A stretch of DNA of 64,000 nt from Hyphomicrobiales bacterium (GCA_017305555.1 JAFKKM010000012.1:1-64000); one strand, 5' to 3'; positions 45,575 through 53,963 are shown, counted from the stretch's first letter. The notes: generated from the sequence alone by a model not told the origin. Numbers and translations: made by a program.

Positions 45575-46324
45575 TTACATCCTCGCAAGCCGTGCCACCG
45601 TCGCGCCGCTGCCGTCGCGCAGGATCAGTTTGCGTTCGTGCGCATTGATGCGGAAGCTGCGCGCCTGCTCCAGCGCCTGGTGAAACTTCTGCTCCTGCGC
45701 CATCGCGGCGGGGGTGCAGGCCATTTTGGTCGAAGCCAGTGGACTGAAGCTGATGCTTTCGCCGGTGATGCTGACCCGGCCGCGATAGCGATTGCAGCCG
45801 CCATGGCCGGAGACGATGCCATCGGGCGCGATCTCCAGCGTGGTTTGCAACCGATCGATGACGCCGCCGCCGAGAATATCTTCGGCCAGCCACTTGCCGG
45901 TCGGCGCTGTGCCGATCGGCGCGTGCTCGGCGACACGCTGCACCAACAGGCGGGTGTTGTTGCGGCCGCCGGCAAAGATGGCGTGGTGTTTTGTGGTGAC
46001 GAACAGCAGGCGGTCGCCGTCCAGGATGCGGGCTTGCAGGGCGTAGCGATGCCGCAGGTCGATCTTGGCGTGATCGAAGGAGAGCCGATAGGGAATTGGG
46101 CTGCCCTTCGCGCCGGTGATGCGGTCCTCGGCGATTATCTCGGCGGGCGCATCGGCGCGCGAGACGTCGGCGAGCTGAACGATGACCTCGGCATTGGCGG
46201 GCAGCGCCATGCGCTCGACGTAGTTCACAGTGCCGCGCAGGATGGTCGCATCGGCCAACGCGGGTGGGGTCGGCAGCAGTGAGGCGGCCATGGTCGCAAT
46301 GATGTGGCGGCGGGTGAGGAGCAT
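45575..46324 (-). CDS. Exported YbaY-like plus META-domain protein
   Basis: 249 residues. A twin-arginine-like leader (LTRRHIIATMAASLLPTPPALA) is followed by a YbaY-type domain, about residues 27-135 (LRGTVNYVERMALPANAEVI, QLADVSRADAPAEIIAEDRI), and a META/HslJ-like domain, about 140-245 (GKWLAEDILGGGVIDRLQTT, GHGGCNRYRGRVSITGESIS, STKMACTPAAMAQEQKFHQA). Both domains occur in envelope proteins tied to stress or antibiotic tolerance; the activity is unknown. Confidence 0.84.
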   Translation of the reverse strand: MLLTRRHIIATMAASLLPTPPALADATILRGTVNYVERMALPANAEVIVQLADVSRADAPAEIIAEDRITGAKGSPIPYRLSFDHAKIDLRHRYALQARILDGDRLLFVTTKHHAIFAGGRNNTRLLVQRVAEHAPIGTAPTGKWLAEDILGGGVIDRLQTTLEIAPDGIVSGHGGCNRYRGRVSITGESISFSPLASTKMACTPAAMAQEQKFHQALEQARSFRINAHERKLILRDGSGATVARLARM

Positions 46325-46419
46325 GGCGATCTCTCCGGCATGAACGAGTCACGTTCAACGCTACGAAATATCGCCGCGCGTGTCAGCCTTCGCAGTGCGC
46401 GCGAATGTCGCACGCGATA

Positions 46420-47181
46420 TCAGCGTCCGCGCCAGCTTCGCGCGGTGCGTTCTATCCAGTCGCGGTAAAGCGTCAGCGGCGTGACGCCGGTGAGGCCGCC
46501 GCAGCCGCTCGCGTTGTTGGCGCCGGTGGACCAACTGATGACGCCGACGACGACGCTGCGGCCGTCCTGGTCCTCGAACACTGGGCCGCCGGAATCGCCG
46601 GTGCAGGCGCCGAGCCCTTCGCGGGTGTTATTCGTGGCGGGATCGACCAGGCGGATCTGCAATGTGCCGGGGCGACCGGTGGCGATCAGCGTCGCGGCGC
46701 GCGCGGTGCCGCCGCTCTTGCCGTCGTCGCGCCGGGTGACGCCGATGCCGGCGACAGCGAACCGCGCGCCGGCCGCAATAGGCGTGCGCGGACTACCGAG
46801 CGGCGCGGAAGGTTTATTCGTCATCGGTGTCGCGAGTTGCAGCAGTGCGACGTCGGCGCTGGCGCGATGATGGGCGATGCCGCCGCTGTTGTAATTCGGA
46901 TGCGTGGCGACGCGGCGCACGTCGAGCAGCTTCGGCTGCCGCTGCGCGTCGTAGGTGACGATCTTGGTGGTGGTCTCCGCCGGCACGCAATGCGCGGCGG
47001 TGAGCACGATATCCGGCGCGATCAGCGTGCCCGAACAGAAATTGCCGCGCGAGCCGACCACGGTGACGACGACGCGGCCGAGCCCGGTCTCGGCCGACGG
47101 CGCGCCGCCGACCATGGCGTCGGCGGGCATCGATACGCCGAATAACGCTGCGCAAAACGCATAAGCGAAAACCTGTTTCAT
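46420..47181 (-). CDS. Secreted trypsin-like serine protease (S1)
   Basis: 253 residues from ATG 47181; the longer frame reaches into g6 promoter DNA. Signal peptide KQVFAYAFCAALFGVSMPADA. The triad is His64 (LTAAHC), Asp110 (SADVALLQL) and Ser197 (TGDSGGP). Activation by cleavage before MVGGAPS is typical of chymotrypsin-fold zymogens. It lies divergently next to the g6-like connector gene within the interrupted GTA-like cluster; a role in particle maturation is possible but unproven. Confidence 0.9.
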   Translation of the reverse strand: MKQVFAYAFCAALFGVSMPADAMVGGAPSAETGLGRVVVTVVGSRGNFCSGTLIAPDIVLTAAHCVPAETTTKIVTYDAQRQPKLLDVRRVATHPNYNSGGIAHHRASADVALLQLATPMTNKPSAPLGSPRTPIAAGARFAVAGIGVTRRDDGKSGGTARAATLIATGRPGTLQIRLVDPATNNTREGLGACTGDSGGPVFEDQDGRSVVVGVISWSTGANNASGCGGLTGVTPLTLYRDWIERTARSWRGR

Positions 47182-47243
47182 GCGCGCGACAAAGCATCGC
47201 CGCGTCGCGCCTGTCAACTTCCGGGCATCGAAAGGACCGACGT

Positions 47244-47813
47244 ATGGCCGCAACCCTGCTGGTGCCGCCCGCTACCGAGCCGTGGACGGTGGCCGACGCC
47301 AAAAGCTTTTTGCGCGTCGAGACCGATGATGACGATGTGTTGATCGCGGGGCTGATCGCATCGGCGCGCGGGCAGGTCGAGGCGCTGACCCGGCGCGGCC
47401 TGATCACGCAGACCTGGCGGCTGGTGCTCGATGGCTGGCCGCGTGACGGCCGCATCGCGCCACGCCTCGCGCCGCTGCGTGCGGTGACGGCGGCACGGAT
47501 CTACGACGCGGCGGGCAACACCGTTGCGATCGATGTTGAGCGTTTCGTTGTCGACGTGACGGCGAACACCATCGCCGCGCCGCCGTGGTCGCTGCCGATG
47601 CCGGGGCGCGACGTCGCGGGCATCGAACTCGACGTCACCGTCGGGTTTGGCGATGCCGCCTCCGATGTGCCCGACGTGCTCCGTCATGCGGTGCGCACGC
47701 TGGTGGCGCACTGGTACGATAATCGCGGGCTGGCCGCGATCGGTGCGAGCGTGGCGATGTTGCCCGGTAGCGTCAGCGCCATGATCGCGTCGTATCGGGT
47801 GCTGTCGCTATGA
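47244..47813 (+). CDS. Head-tail connector (g6-like, phiE125 gp8 family)
   Basis: 189 residues. PATEPWTVADAKSFLRVETD, DDVLIAGLIASARGQVEALT, RRGLITQTWRLVLDGWPRDG and the C-terminal DVPDVLRHAVRTLVAHWYDN mark the HK97 gp6/phiE125 gp8 adaptor family, which binds the portal from outside the head. AAAGGA precedes the ATG. In GTAs this follows the capsid gene directly; here 3.5 kb intervene. Confidence 0.9.
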   Translation: MAATLLVPPATEPWTVADAKSFLRVETDDDDVLIAGLIASARGQVEALTRRGLITQTWRLVLDGWPRDGRIAPRLAPLRAVTAARIYDAAGNTVAIDVERFVVDVTANTIAAPPWSLPMPGRDVAGIELDVTVGFGDAASDVPDVLRHAVRTLVAHWYDNRGLAAIGASVAMLPGSVSAMIASYRVLSL

Positions 47814-48061
47814 TCGATCCCGGTGCATTGAAGACGTGTCTCACCATCGAGGCGCCGGTGGAAACCGACGACGGGCAGGGCGGCGTGGCGCGCGATTACG
47901 CGCCCTTCGCGAAAGTGTGGGCGAAGGTCGCGCCGCTTGGCGCGCGCCACGATGTTGCGGCCGATGCGGACGGCGTCGCGGTGCGCTATCGCATCTTATC
48001 ATTTCAAGAGCGCGACAACGGCCGCTTCATTGAGATCGAGGCGGAGTTGCGCGTGGAGTGA
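47810..48061 (+). CDS. Head closure/head-tail adaptor protein (g7-like)
   Basis: 83 residues, ATGA overlap with g6. DPGALKTCLTIEAPVETDDG, QGGVARDYAPFAKVWAKVAP and the C-terminal VRYRILSFQERDNGRFIEIE belong to the SPP1 gp16-type head-closure family, but it is shorter than usual (about 105-115) and the middle block (commonly around THRVTIRYR) is compressed, so part may be lost. Confidence 0.8.
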   Translation: MIDPGALKTCLTIEAPVETDDGQGGVARDYAPFAKVWAKVAPLGARHDVAADADGVAVRYRILSFQERDNGRFIEIEAELRVE

Positions 48062-48109
48062 TCGCTTGAGCGATCGCGTCATTTCGATCCCATTTCATCG
48101 GATACCACC

Positions 48110-48520
48110 ATGACTTCAGCCAATCTGGCGCTGCGCGCCGCGATTCATCATGCGCTCGTGGCCGACAGCGGGCTTATCGCCGCGCTGGGCGGCGCGCGTG
48201 TTTACGATGCCCCGCCGCGCCGTGCGGCGTTTCCCTATGTCACGCTCGGCGAGGCGCGTGTCACTGATGCGTCCGCCGATGACGGGCCGACGCAGGAGCA
48301 TTTGCTGACGTTGCACGCGTGGTCGCGCCAGGGCGGCCATAAGGAGGCGCACGGCATCGCGGGCGCGCTGTTGCAGGCGCTCGATGATGCACCGCTCACG
48401 CCCGACGGTCATCGGCTGGTCAACCTGCGTTTCGCCGTCGCCGATATCCGCCGCGAGAACGACGGCCGCACCTATCACGCCGTCGTGCGTTTTCGCGCCG
48501 TCACTGAACCTGTTGTTTAA
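48110..48520 (+). CDS. DUF3168 tail-completion protein (g8-like)
   Basis: 136 residues. ALRAAIHHALVADSGLIAAL, GGARVYDAPPRRAAFPYVTL, EHLLTLHAWSRQGGHKEAHG and GHRLVNLRFAVADIRRENDG are DUF3168. These proteins sit at the head-tail junction and end tail assembly. Intact, 48 bases after g7. Confidence 0.9.
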   Translation: MTSANLALRAAIHHALVADSGLIAALGGARVYDAPPRRAAFPYVTLGEARVTDASADDGPTQEHLLTLHAWSRQGGHKEAHGIAGALLQALDDAPLTPDGHRLVNLRFAVADIRRENDGRTYHAVVRFRAVTEPVV

Positions 48521-48534
48521 TGGAGAACGAGCCC

Positions 48535-48942
48535 ATGGGCGCGCAAAAAGGCAAGGATTTGCTGGTGAAGATGTTCGACGGGGCGAGTTACGTCACCGTC
48601 GCGGGGCTGCGCAGCCGCAAGATCGCATTCAACGCCGAGCTAGTCGACGTCACTCACGCCGAGTCGGTCGATCGCTGGCGCGAATTGCTGGCCGGCGCGG
48701 GCGTGAAGCGTGCGTCGATCTCCGGGCGCGGCCTGTTCAAGGATGCCGCCTCCGACGCGCTGGTGCGGCAGGCCTTCTTCGACGGCACGATCAACAATTG
48801 CCAGGTGATCGTACCGGATTTCGGCACCATCCAGGGCGCATTCCAGATTTCCGGACTGGAATTTTCCGGCGAGCACAACGGCGAGGTGACGTTCGACATC
48901 TCGCTGGAATCCGCCGGCGCGCTGACCTTCGCAGCGTTGTAA
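48535..48942 (+). CDS. Major tail (tube) protein, TP901-1 family (g9-like)
   Basis: 135 residues from ATG 48535, chosen over the ATG at 48520 because GGAG sits eight bases upstream. MGAQKGKDLLVKMFDGASYV, RSRKIAFNAELVDVTHAESV and FFDGTINNCQVIVPDFGTIQ are typical of GTA tail tube proteins. Tube subunits stack into the tail shaft. Confidence 0.92.
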   Translation: MGAQKGKDLLVKMFDGASYVTVAGLRSRKIAFNAELVDVTHAESVDRWRELLAGAGVKRASISGRGLFKDAASDALVRQAFFDGTINNCQVIVPDFGTIQGAFQISGLEFSGEHNGEVTFDISLESAGALTFAAL

Positions 48943-48952
48943 GGAGAGCACG

Positions 48953-49282
48953 ATGCCCAATCGATATCGCGGCGAGATCGACGCGGAGCTTGGCGGCCGT
49001 CGTCGCACGCTGGTGCTGACGCTCGGTGCGCTGGCCGAACTCGAAGCTGCGTTCGGTGCCGGTGATCTCGCCGCGCTGGCGGAGCGTTTCGGCACCGGCC
49101 GGATGCGCGCGCGTGACCTCGTGCGCATCATCGCCGCCGGCCTGCGCGGTGCGGGCGAGACGGTGAGCGACGACGAGGTGGCGGCGATGACCGCATCGGG
49201 CGGCGTCACCGCCTATGTCCGCATTGCGGCTGATCTGATCGCGGCGACGTTCGAGGAGACGGCAGACGAGACCGCGCCGTGA
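48953..49282 (+). CDS. GTA tail assembly protein (g10-like)
   Basis: 109 residues, AAGGAGAG before the ATG. RYRGEIDAELGGRRRTLVLT, LGALAELEAAFGAGDLAALA, ERFGTGRMRARDLVRIIAAG, VSDDEVAAMT: the GTA gp10 family, a tail chaperone encoded before the tape measure. Its stop overlaps the next start. Confidence 0.88.
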   Translation: MPNRYRGEIDAELGGRRRTLVLTLGALAELEAAFGAGDLAALAERFGTGRMRARDLVRIIAAGLRGAGETVSDDEVAAMTASGGVTAYVRIAADLIAATFEETADETAP

Positions 49283-49512
49283 CGAATACGCTTGCACCGT
49301 TTCCTCAACCATTTCCTTGGCGCATGGCGATGGGTTTCGGCTTCGGCGTGCTGCACCTCGCGCCGGATGCGTTCTGGCGCATGACGCCGCGCGAACTCGC
49401 CGCCGCCATCGCCGCCGTCCGCGGGCCGGTTGCTGCACGGCTGGCGCGCGCCGATCTTGACGGCTTGATGCGGAAATTCCCTGACGGCATCGCGGAGACA
49501 CCCCATGACTGA
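49279..49512 (+). CDS. GTA tail assembly chaperone (g10.1-like)
   Basis: 77 residues, GTG start overlapping g10 by four bases. FPWRMAMGFGFGVLHLAPDA, FWRMTPRELAAAIAAVRGPV are the phage_TAC_6/rcc01693-type family. In GTAs the g10/g10.1 pair guides tape-measure assembly. Overlaps the next gene by eight bases. Confidence 0.87.
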   Translation: MTNTLAPFPQPFPWRMAMGFGFGVLHLAPDAFWRMTPRELAAAIAAVRGPVAARLARADLDGLMRKFPDGIAETPHD

Positions 49513-50092
49513 CGACACCGAATTGCTCGACACCGCGAGCACGCTGGACAGTCTCACATTGAAAACGCGCGACCTCTCATCCGGCGCCAACAGCTTCGCG
49601 CGTGCCATGAGTTCAGCCTTCGCCACCTCGGTGACCGGCGGCAAGCAGTTTGACGACGTGCTGAAGTCGCTGGCGCTGCGGCTGTCGGACTTGTCGGTGC
49701 GCCTCGCGTTCAAACCGCTGACCAGCGCACTCGGCAGTGGCATCGACAGTCTGCTGTCCGGCCTCACCGGGATCGGCGGCAGCACCTCGACGGCCTCGAT
49801 GGTCGCGGCCTCCGGCGCGGTGAAGCCGTTCGCGACCGGCGGCGTCATCGGCACGCCGACTTACTTTCCGATGATGGATGGCGGCGTCGGGCTTGCGGGC
49901 GAGGCGGGGCCGGAAGCGATCATGCCGCTGAAGCGCGGACCGGACGGCCGCCTCGGCGTCAGCGGCGCGAGCGGCGGCAACACCATTACGGTGCAGATCG
50001 CGACGCCGGATGTAGAGAGCTTCCGCCGCTCGGAAAGCTACATCACGGGCCAGATTGCCCGCGCCGTCGCGCGCGGACAGCGGAGCTTGTGA
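49505..50092 (+). CDS. Short tape-measure-like minor tail protein (g11-like)
   Basis: 195 residues. Helical N-terminal half (ARAMSSAFATSVTGGKQFDD, VLKSLALRLSDLSVRLAFKP) and C-terminal GAVKPFATGGVIGTPTYFPM, GLAGEAGPEAIMPLKRGPDG, the standard GTA gp11 pattern, close to the family size of roughly 200. It is the last intact GTA tail gene; the expected g12-g15 baseplate and tail-tip genes do not follow. Confidence 0.9.
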   Translation: MTDDTELLDTASTLDSLTLKTRDLSSGANSFARAMSSAFATSVTGGKQFDDVLKSLALRLSDLSVRLAFKPLTSALGSGIDSLLSGLTGIGGSTSTASMVAASGAVKPFATGGVIGTPTYFPMMDGGVGLAGEAGPEAIMPLKRGPDGRLGVSGASGGNTITVQIATPDVESFRRSESYITGQIARAVARGQRSL

Positions 50093-50125
50093 GTGCGGTT
50101 CAAACGAGGAACCGCAACTCGATCA

Positions 50126-50165
50126 CCGTCGTCCCCGCGTATGCGGGGACCAAGACTCCGCAGCG
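50126..50165. repeat. REP-like palindrome
   Basis: CCGTCGTCCCCGCGTATGCG ... GGGACCAAGACTCCGCAG, one copy of the 39.9/63.2 kb family, between g11 and the transposable element. It may have been one end of the deletion that removed g12-g15. Confidence 0.8.
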
Positions 50166-50281
50166 GTTCGGTTCGATCGACTGAAGCGAGGTTATTTAAC
50201 TGCTTATCCCGTTTGCTCCGGCAGTAACCATATCTAGAAGTATTAATCGACTCTTTGGCGGCGCCGTGTTGGGATCCGCGG

Positions 50282-51529
50282 ATGGCGAGAGAAGCCCTCT
50301 TTCCCACCCGCTGGAAGCATGACAAGCCGCCCTCGATCGAGGCTTTCATGGCCAATTTCCACGACGATTACGCTTGCGCCGAGCATCTTGCCCGCAAGCG
50401 ATGGCCCGACGGCTTCGTCTGCCCGCACTGCGGATCGAAGAAAGGCTGGCGACTGGAGGCCAAGCCATGGGTCTGGGAATGCGCCGGAAAGGGCGATGAT
50501 CCGATTTGCCGTCGTCAGACATCGGTCATCGCCGGCACCGTGATGCATGGCACTCACCTGCCGCTCCGGACATGGTTCATCGCGGCGTATCTGGCGGCGA
50601 CGCATTCCAATTCGATCTCGGCGCTCCAACTCCAGGCCAAGCTCGGCTTGGGATCGTACAAGACCGCCTGGCTGCTGTTGCACAAGCTGCGCCGGGCGAT
50701 GGTCAATCCGGGTCGCACCCCGCTTCAGGGCGACGTCGAGGTGGACGAGAGCAGCATTCCTTATTATCTCCACGACGGCCCGTCCGGAGGCGGTCAAGGC
50801 AAGAGTCTGGTTGGAAAAATCTTCATTATCGGCGCGGTCGAGAAGCATGAAGGACGCACCTCCGGCCGCATCAGGCTGGCCAAGCTGACCGAGGACAAGC
50901 GCCGTTACATCCAACCGTTCGTGCTCGCAAATACGGCTCCGAGATGCACCATTTATACGGATGCCAATCGCTCTTACGTCGGCATTCCCGATCGGAAGCA
51001 TTTCCCGACCAACCTCAGTGCGAAGGATGCTCTTCCGGCCCACGAGAGTTTCGAACGCATCCATCGCGTCTTCTCAAATTTGAAGCGCTGGGGACTCGGA
51101 ACGTTCCATGGTTTCCGAGAAAAGCATCTCGACGCATACCTCCATGAGTTCGAGTTTCGTTGGAATCGGCGGCGGCGTTTCAGGTCAACGCTGGATACGC
51201 TGCTTGGGATCGGACAATCGTTGCCGCGGACGACCTATCGGGACATCGTGGGAGATACGAGTGAGTGGCGGCAGGCTCACAAAGAACAGATCCTGGCGAT
51301 GGTTTCCCCGGAACGACGCGAGGCTGCCAGGTATCTCGCGAGGGCCAGAAAGATCGATATTCTCGATGCGCTCGAAATGGTCGGCCCCATACGGTCAACG
51401 CGACCCTACAAGAGGCGTCTATTGGAGCGACCAGTGCTCGCTCCGCGTCGGCGCGGGGAAGAGCGATCCACGGCGCGCTATCGTCATCCACCGCGGCCGC
51501 CGATGATCGCGATGGCGAACGTCGCTTAA
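50282..51529 (+). CDS. IS1595-family (ISXO2-like) DDE transposase
   Basis: 415 residues from ATG 50282. N-terminal zinc ribbon with Cys47, Cys50 (CPHCG), Cys67 and Cys76. ISXO2-type nuclease core: Asp155 in VEVDESS, Asp227 in IYTDANRSY, and the C-terminal SNLKRWGLGTFHGFREKHLD with EFEFRWNRRRRF (Glu291, Asn295). The catalytic residues are in place, so it may be active. It has about 100 extra C-terminal residues beyond the usual core; the last 40 are Arg/Pro-rich. Confidence 0.93.
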   Translation: MAREALFPTRWKHDKPPSIEAFMANFHDDYACAEHLARKRWPDGFVCPHCGSKKGWRLEAKPWVWECAGKGDDPICRRQTSVIAGTVMHGTHLPLRTWFIAAYLAATHSNSISALQLQAKLGLGSYKTAWLLLHKLRRAMVNPGRTPLQGDVEVDESSIPYYLHDGPSGGGQGKSLVGKIFIIGAVEKHEGRTSGRIRLAKLTEDKRRYIQPFVLANTAPRCTIYTDANRSYVGIPDRKHFPTNLSAKDALPAHESFERIHRVFSNLKRWGLGTFHGFREKHLDAYLHEFEFRWNRRRRFRSTLDTLLGIGQSLPRTTYRDIVGDTSEWRQAHKEQILAMVSPERREAARYLARARKIDILDALEMVGPIRSTRPYKRRLLERPVLAPRRRGEERSTARYRHPPRPPMIAMANVA

Positions 51530-51731
51530 TCTTCGGTCAAACGAAAATTCGGACGTAAATTTCTGAGTTTGGCTAGTTAGCGAACGCCGCCAGATTGTGT
51601 TCGAATCCTACGGTTCGCACGTCTCGTTGTCATTTTCGCGCGCCAACACCATATTTGCTAAGGCCACTCTGGATTGTCCTCACAAGTTCCATTATTCTGG
51701 AGCGTGGCCTACGAACGAAGGGAAATTCGCC

Positions 51732-51980
51732 ATGGGTGCTCACGCTGCGACCATCGCAATAAGTGGTGATACTTACGCTGCAGCCGAGAGGATCGCATCT
51801 CTCGACCATGTCACAGTCGATGTTTTGATCGAGAGTTTGGTGAAGAGGCACGCCGAATATATCGACTCTCTGAATAATTTTCCGGAGATGCCCAAGTTTA
51901 GTCTGGACGAGTATGAAATGCAGCGCGATCAGGGTGAGACCGAAGAGGAATATCAGACGCGCCTTGACCTATTTAGGTAG
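51732..51980 (+). CDS. Putative antitoxin, passenger of the IS1595 element
   Basis: 82 residues from ATG 51732 (GAAGGG upstream; the longer frame is unlikely). N-terminal IAISGDTYAAAERIASLDHV followed by TVDVLIESLVKRHAEYIDSL resembles a small ribbon-helix-helix DNA-binding domain; the C-terminal tail is acidic (QRDQGETEEEYQTRLDLF), as expected for the part that wraps the toxin. It ends five bases before the MazF/PemK-like gene. Family assignment is from pattern and position. Confidence 0.65.
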   Translation: MGAHAATIAISGDTYAAAERIASLDHVTVDVLIESLVKRHAEYIDSLNNFPEMPKFSLDEYEMQRDQGETEEEYQTRLDLFR

Positions 51981-51985
51981 CGCTT

Positions 51986-52456
51986 ATGGCGTCGATTCCA
52001 TTTAAGTCCGGCGATATTGTTTGGACAAATTTCCCCTTCGAAGATAATCCTGATCGCCCAGGACCTGTCCGGCACGCCGCGTGCGTCGTTGCGGTTTTCA
52101 CACGCCAGCAGGCGCGGGTCGCGACCACTGCGCCCATCGATGACAGGGGATTGGTGGTCGGTGTCTATACATCATCGCAGGTGCGAAAATTTGGTGATGC
52201 TCTCCCGATTGGAGTGATTCAGGTGAGATCGGATCGAGCCAGTCAGGCCGGAAACCAAAGGCCGTTCTTCATCGATGTGCGAAAGCGGGCGTTTGTGCCG
52301 TTCGCAAGGCGGTTCTTCCCAGAAATCGATAAATCAAACCATGGTCTGATTGGCCCCGTGGACCGAGGCCTTTGGGCTGAAGTTCTGAGGCAATATAAAC
52401 TCGTTAACGATAGGCATCCCGAACTGATCGTAAATGTTGGACCGCTGCGTCCATGA
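51986..52456 (+). CDS. MazF/PemK-like toxin, passenger of the IS1595 element
   Basis: 156 residues. N-terminal PFKSGDIVWTNFPFEDNPDR followed by PVRHAACVVAVF fits the MazF/PemK beta-barrel opening (GDIVW..FPF....RPALV). Such toxins are sequence-specific ribosome-independent RNases. The C-terminal half (DVRKRAFVPFARRFFPEIDK) is longer than in typical MazF (about 110) and departs from it, so specificity or function may differ. AT-rich codon usage contrasts with neighbours. Confidence 0.7.
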   Translation: MASIPFKSGDIVWTNFPFEDNPDRPGPVRHAACVVAVFTRQQARVATTAPIDDRGLVVGVYTSSQVRKFGDALPIGVIQVRSDRASQAGNQRPFFIDVRKRAFVPFARRFFPEIDKSNHGLIGPVDRGLWAEVLRQYKLVNDRHPELIVNVGPLRP

Positions 52457-52720
52457 TACCGGCCATCTTTAATCGGAAAATATCTTTATTTTCAATGAGC
52501 TAACGAATTTCCTGTGACTTTCCCTACTTAATGCTGGAAATTTCGCTAAAGCGAAAACCCACTCCTATCACCGTGCGTAAGCCTGATTGAGCTTCGTCCT
52601 TCCGCGGGACGCGGCGTCGCGAATCTTACACACTACACGCCATTCCCTCTTCTCAAAGTCGGGAGAGAGGGCGGCATCAATCACTATCAGTGGTGCATCC
52701 CTGAACTAACGGGATAAGCA

Positions 52721-53229
52721 CTTTTTATTTTTGCAATGGCTCATCGAATACGCCGCTGGGCGACAATGGATGGCTCAACGTCATCTACGTCAACGCGAAT
52801 TACTGCGTGTTCGAATACGTCACGGTCTCGAGCGGACGCCGTTTCTGTGGCGAGTTGCTGAACAATGTCTGGAGCGGTTGGAAAACCACCGACACGCTTC
52901 GCGGTTCGAATGCGACCGGCCAATGGGTTATCTACCCGACCGGTCTTATGATCTGCACGCTGAAGCTCGCCATTCCGGAGGGCTCCTGGAGCACCGACGT
53001 CTGGGGCGCTTATCGCAACTGCGGATCGTGGCCGTTGCCCGCGACGTTCTCGCAGGTGTTCGGCGGCTGGGTGCAGACTGTCGATGGCGTCATCAGTGCG
53101 CGATCGGCCTACACGACATACTTCACCCTCAGCGCGACGACGATCGCCGATATCTATGTCGCGTCGCCGAGCACGATACCGGGCACGGCGGAACTTTCCC
53201 TGAATGTCGTAACCATAGGGGTTTCCTGA
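52721..53229 (+). pseudogene. Tail-fibre-like gene truncated by the IS1595 element
   Basis: From the element's edge the frame reads without a start codon through FCNGSSNTPLGDNGWLNVIY, then a GTG at 52807 and CVFEYVTVSSGRRFCGELLN, NVWSGWKTTDTLRGSNATGQ to the stop. The in-frame, protein-like 28 codons before the first possible start show that the 5' end is lost. The Trp/Gly-rich beta pattern (NNVWSGWKTT) suggests the knob or C-terminal part of a tail fibre. Expression from GTG 52807 cannot be excluded. Confidence 0.65.
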
Positions 53230-53230
53230 C

Positions 53231-53539
53231 ATGATCCTTCACCTGTGTCCGCAGTTGCGCTCCGATGCGCTGTCGGTGGTCAAGACTGGTGACGCTCTGA
53301 CGATCAACGGCGATGTCGTCGACCTGTCGGTCATTCCCGACGGCGCCGATCTGTCGTCCACCGCCATCGGCAATGAATGGATCGTCGGCATCGTGCGGCG
53401 TGTCGACGGTGTTCTCCACGTTCCCTTGATTTTTCCTCATGGCCCCGATGCCGTTATGGGGATGCGGTTTCCCGAGAGTATCGTGAATCCGCCGGACGGG
53501 CCGATTGCATTGCCGGGAGCGAACCATGGCGACGATTGA
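53231..53539 (+). CDS. Small prophage tail-region protein
   Basis: 102 residues, ATG one base after the preceding stop. MILHLCPQLRSDALSVVKTG, DALTINGDVVDLSVIPDGAD, GNEWIVGIVRRVDGVLHVPL, LIFPHGPDAVMGMRFPESIV. It resembles short proteins placed between tail fibres and DUF4376 genes in prophages, possibly a fibre chaperone. Overlaps the next gene by 14 bases. Confidence 0.7.
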   Translation: MILHLCPQLRSDALSVVKTGDALTINGDVVDLSVIPDGADLSSTAIGNEWIVGIVRRVDGVLHVPLIFPHGPDAVMGMRFPESIVNPPDGPIALPGANHGDD

Positions 53540-53936
53540 TCTTTCGAAACTTGTCACGGCCGGAATGAAGACAGCGCAGACGCGGCAGGCGCAGACCGCT
53601 GCCGTGATCGCGGAGCGCGAACGACGGCTGGCGGCCGGCTTCGATTACGATTTCGAGGATACCCGCGGCGTTCATCGCATCGCGACGTCGGAGCAGGACA
53701 TGCGCGGCTGGGACGAAGTAACCAAGATCGCCAGCGCGATGATCGCACTCGGCGATCACATTTCAACAATCGATATCGTAACCGAGACGGGACCGGTGCC
53801 GGTGAAGGCGATCGAGTGGCAACGCGTACTCGTCGCAGCCGCCGCGTTTCGTCAGCCGATCTGGGCGGCCAGCTTCGCGCTTCAGGCGACGGAGAGGATC
53901 CCGGCCGATATGACAGATGATCGGCACTGGCCGTAG
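53526..53936 (+). CDS. DUF4376-like prophage protein
   Basis: 136 residues from ATG 53526. MATIDLSKLVTAGMKTAQTR, ERERRLAAGFDYDFEDTRGV, HRIATSEQDMRGWDEVTKIA then VPVKAIEWQRVLVAAAAFRQ. The middle pattern (GFDYDF...G..RI.TSE.D...W) is that of DUF4376, found next to tail fibres. Likely a tail-fibre assembly or structural accessory. Confidence 0.78.
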   Translation: MATIDLSKLVTAGMKTAQTRQAQTAAVIAERERRLAAGFDYDFEDTRGVHRIATSEQDMRGWDEVTKIASAMIALGDHISTIDIVTETGPVPVKAIEWQRVLVAAAAFRQPIWAASFALQATERIPADMTDDRHWP

Positions 53937-53963
53937 CGTGACGTATCGCTCCTGCGTTCGATG

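Larger units (their letters stand above)
50201..52720 (+). mobile_element. IS1595/ISXO2-type element with toxin-antitoxin passengers
   Basis: A 2,520-bp element bounded by inverted repeats of about 30 bp: left 50201-50230 and right 52691-52720 share TGCTTATCCCGTT at the tips and about 23 of 30 positions overall. It carries an ISXO2-type transposase and, behind it, an antitoxin-like and a MazF/PemK-like gene. Flanking 8-mers (TATTTAAC left, CTTTTTAT right) differ, so no target duplication is visible, consistent with a deletion at one end. GC content of the passenger part is clearly lower than the GTA-like genes. Confidence 0.75.

Noticed and set aside
46420-47181. Trypsin homologue as the replacement prohead protease
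   Set aside because: It has a secretion signal and disulfide-type S1 features, so it would act outside the cytoplasm; kept only as a remote possibility.
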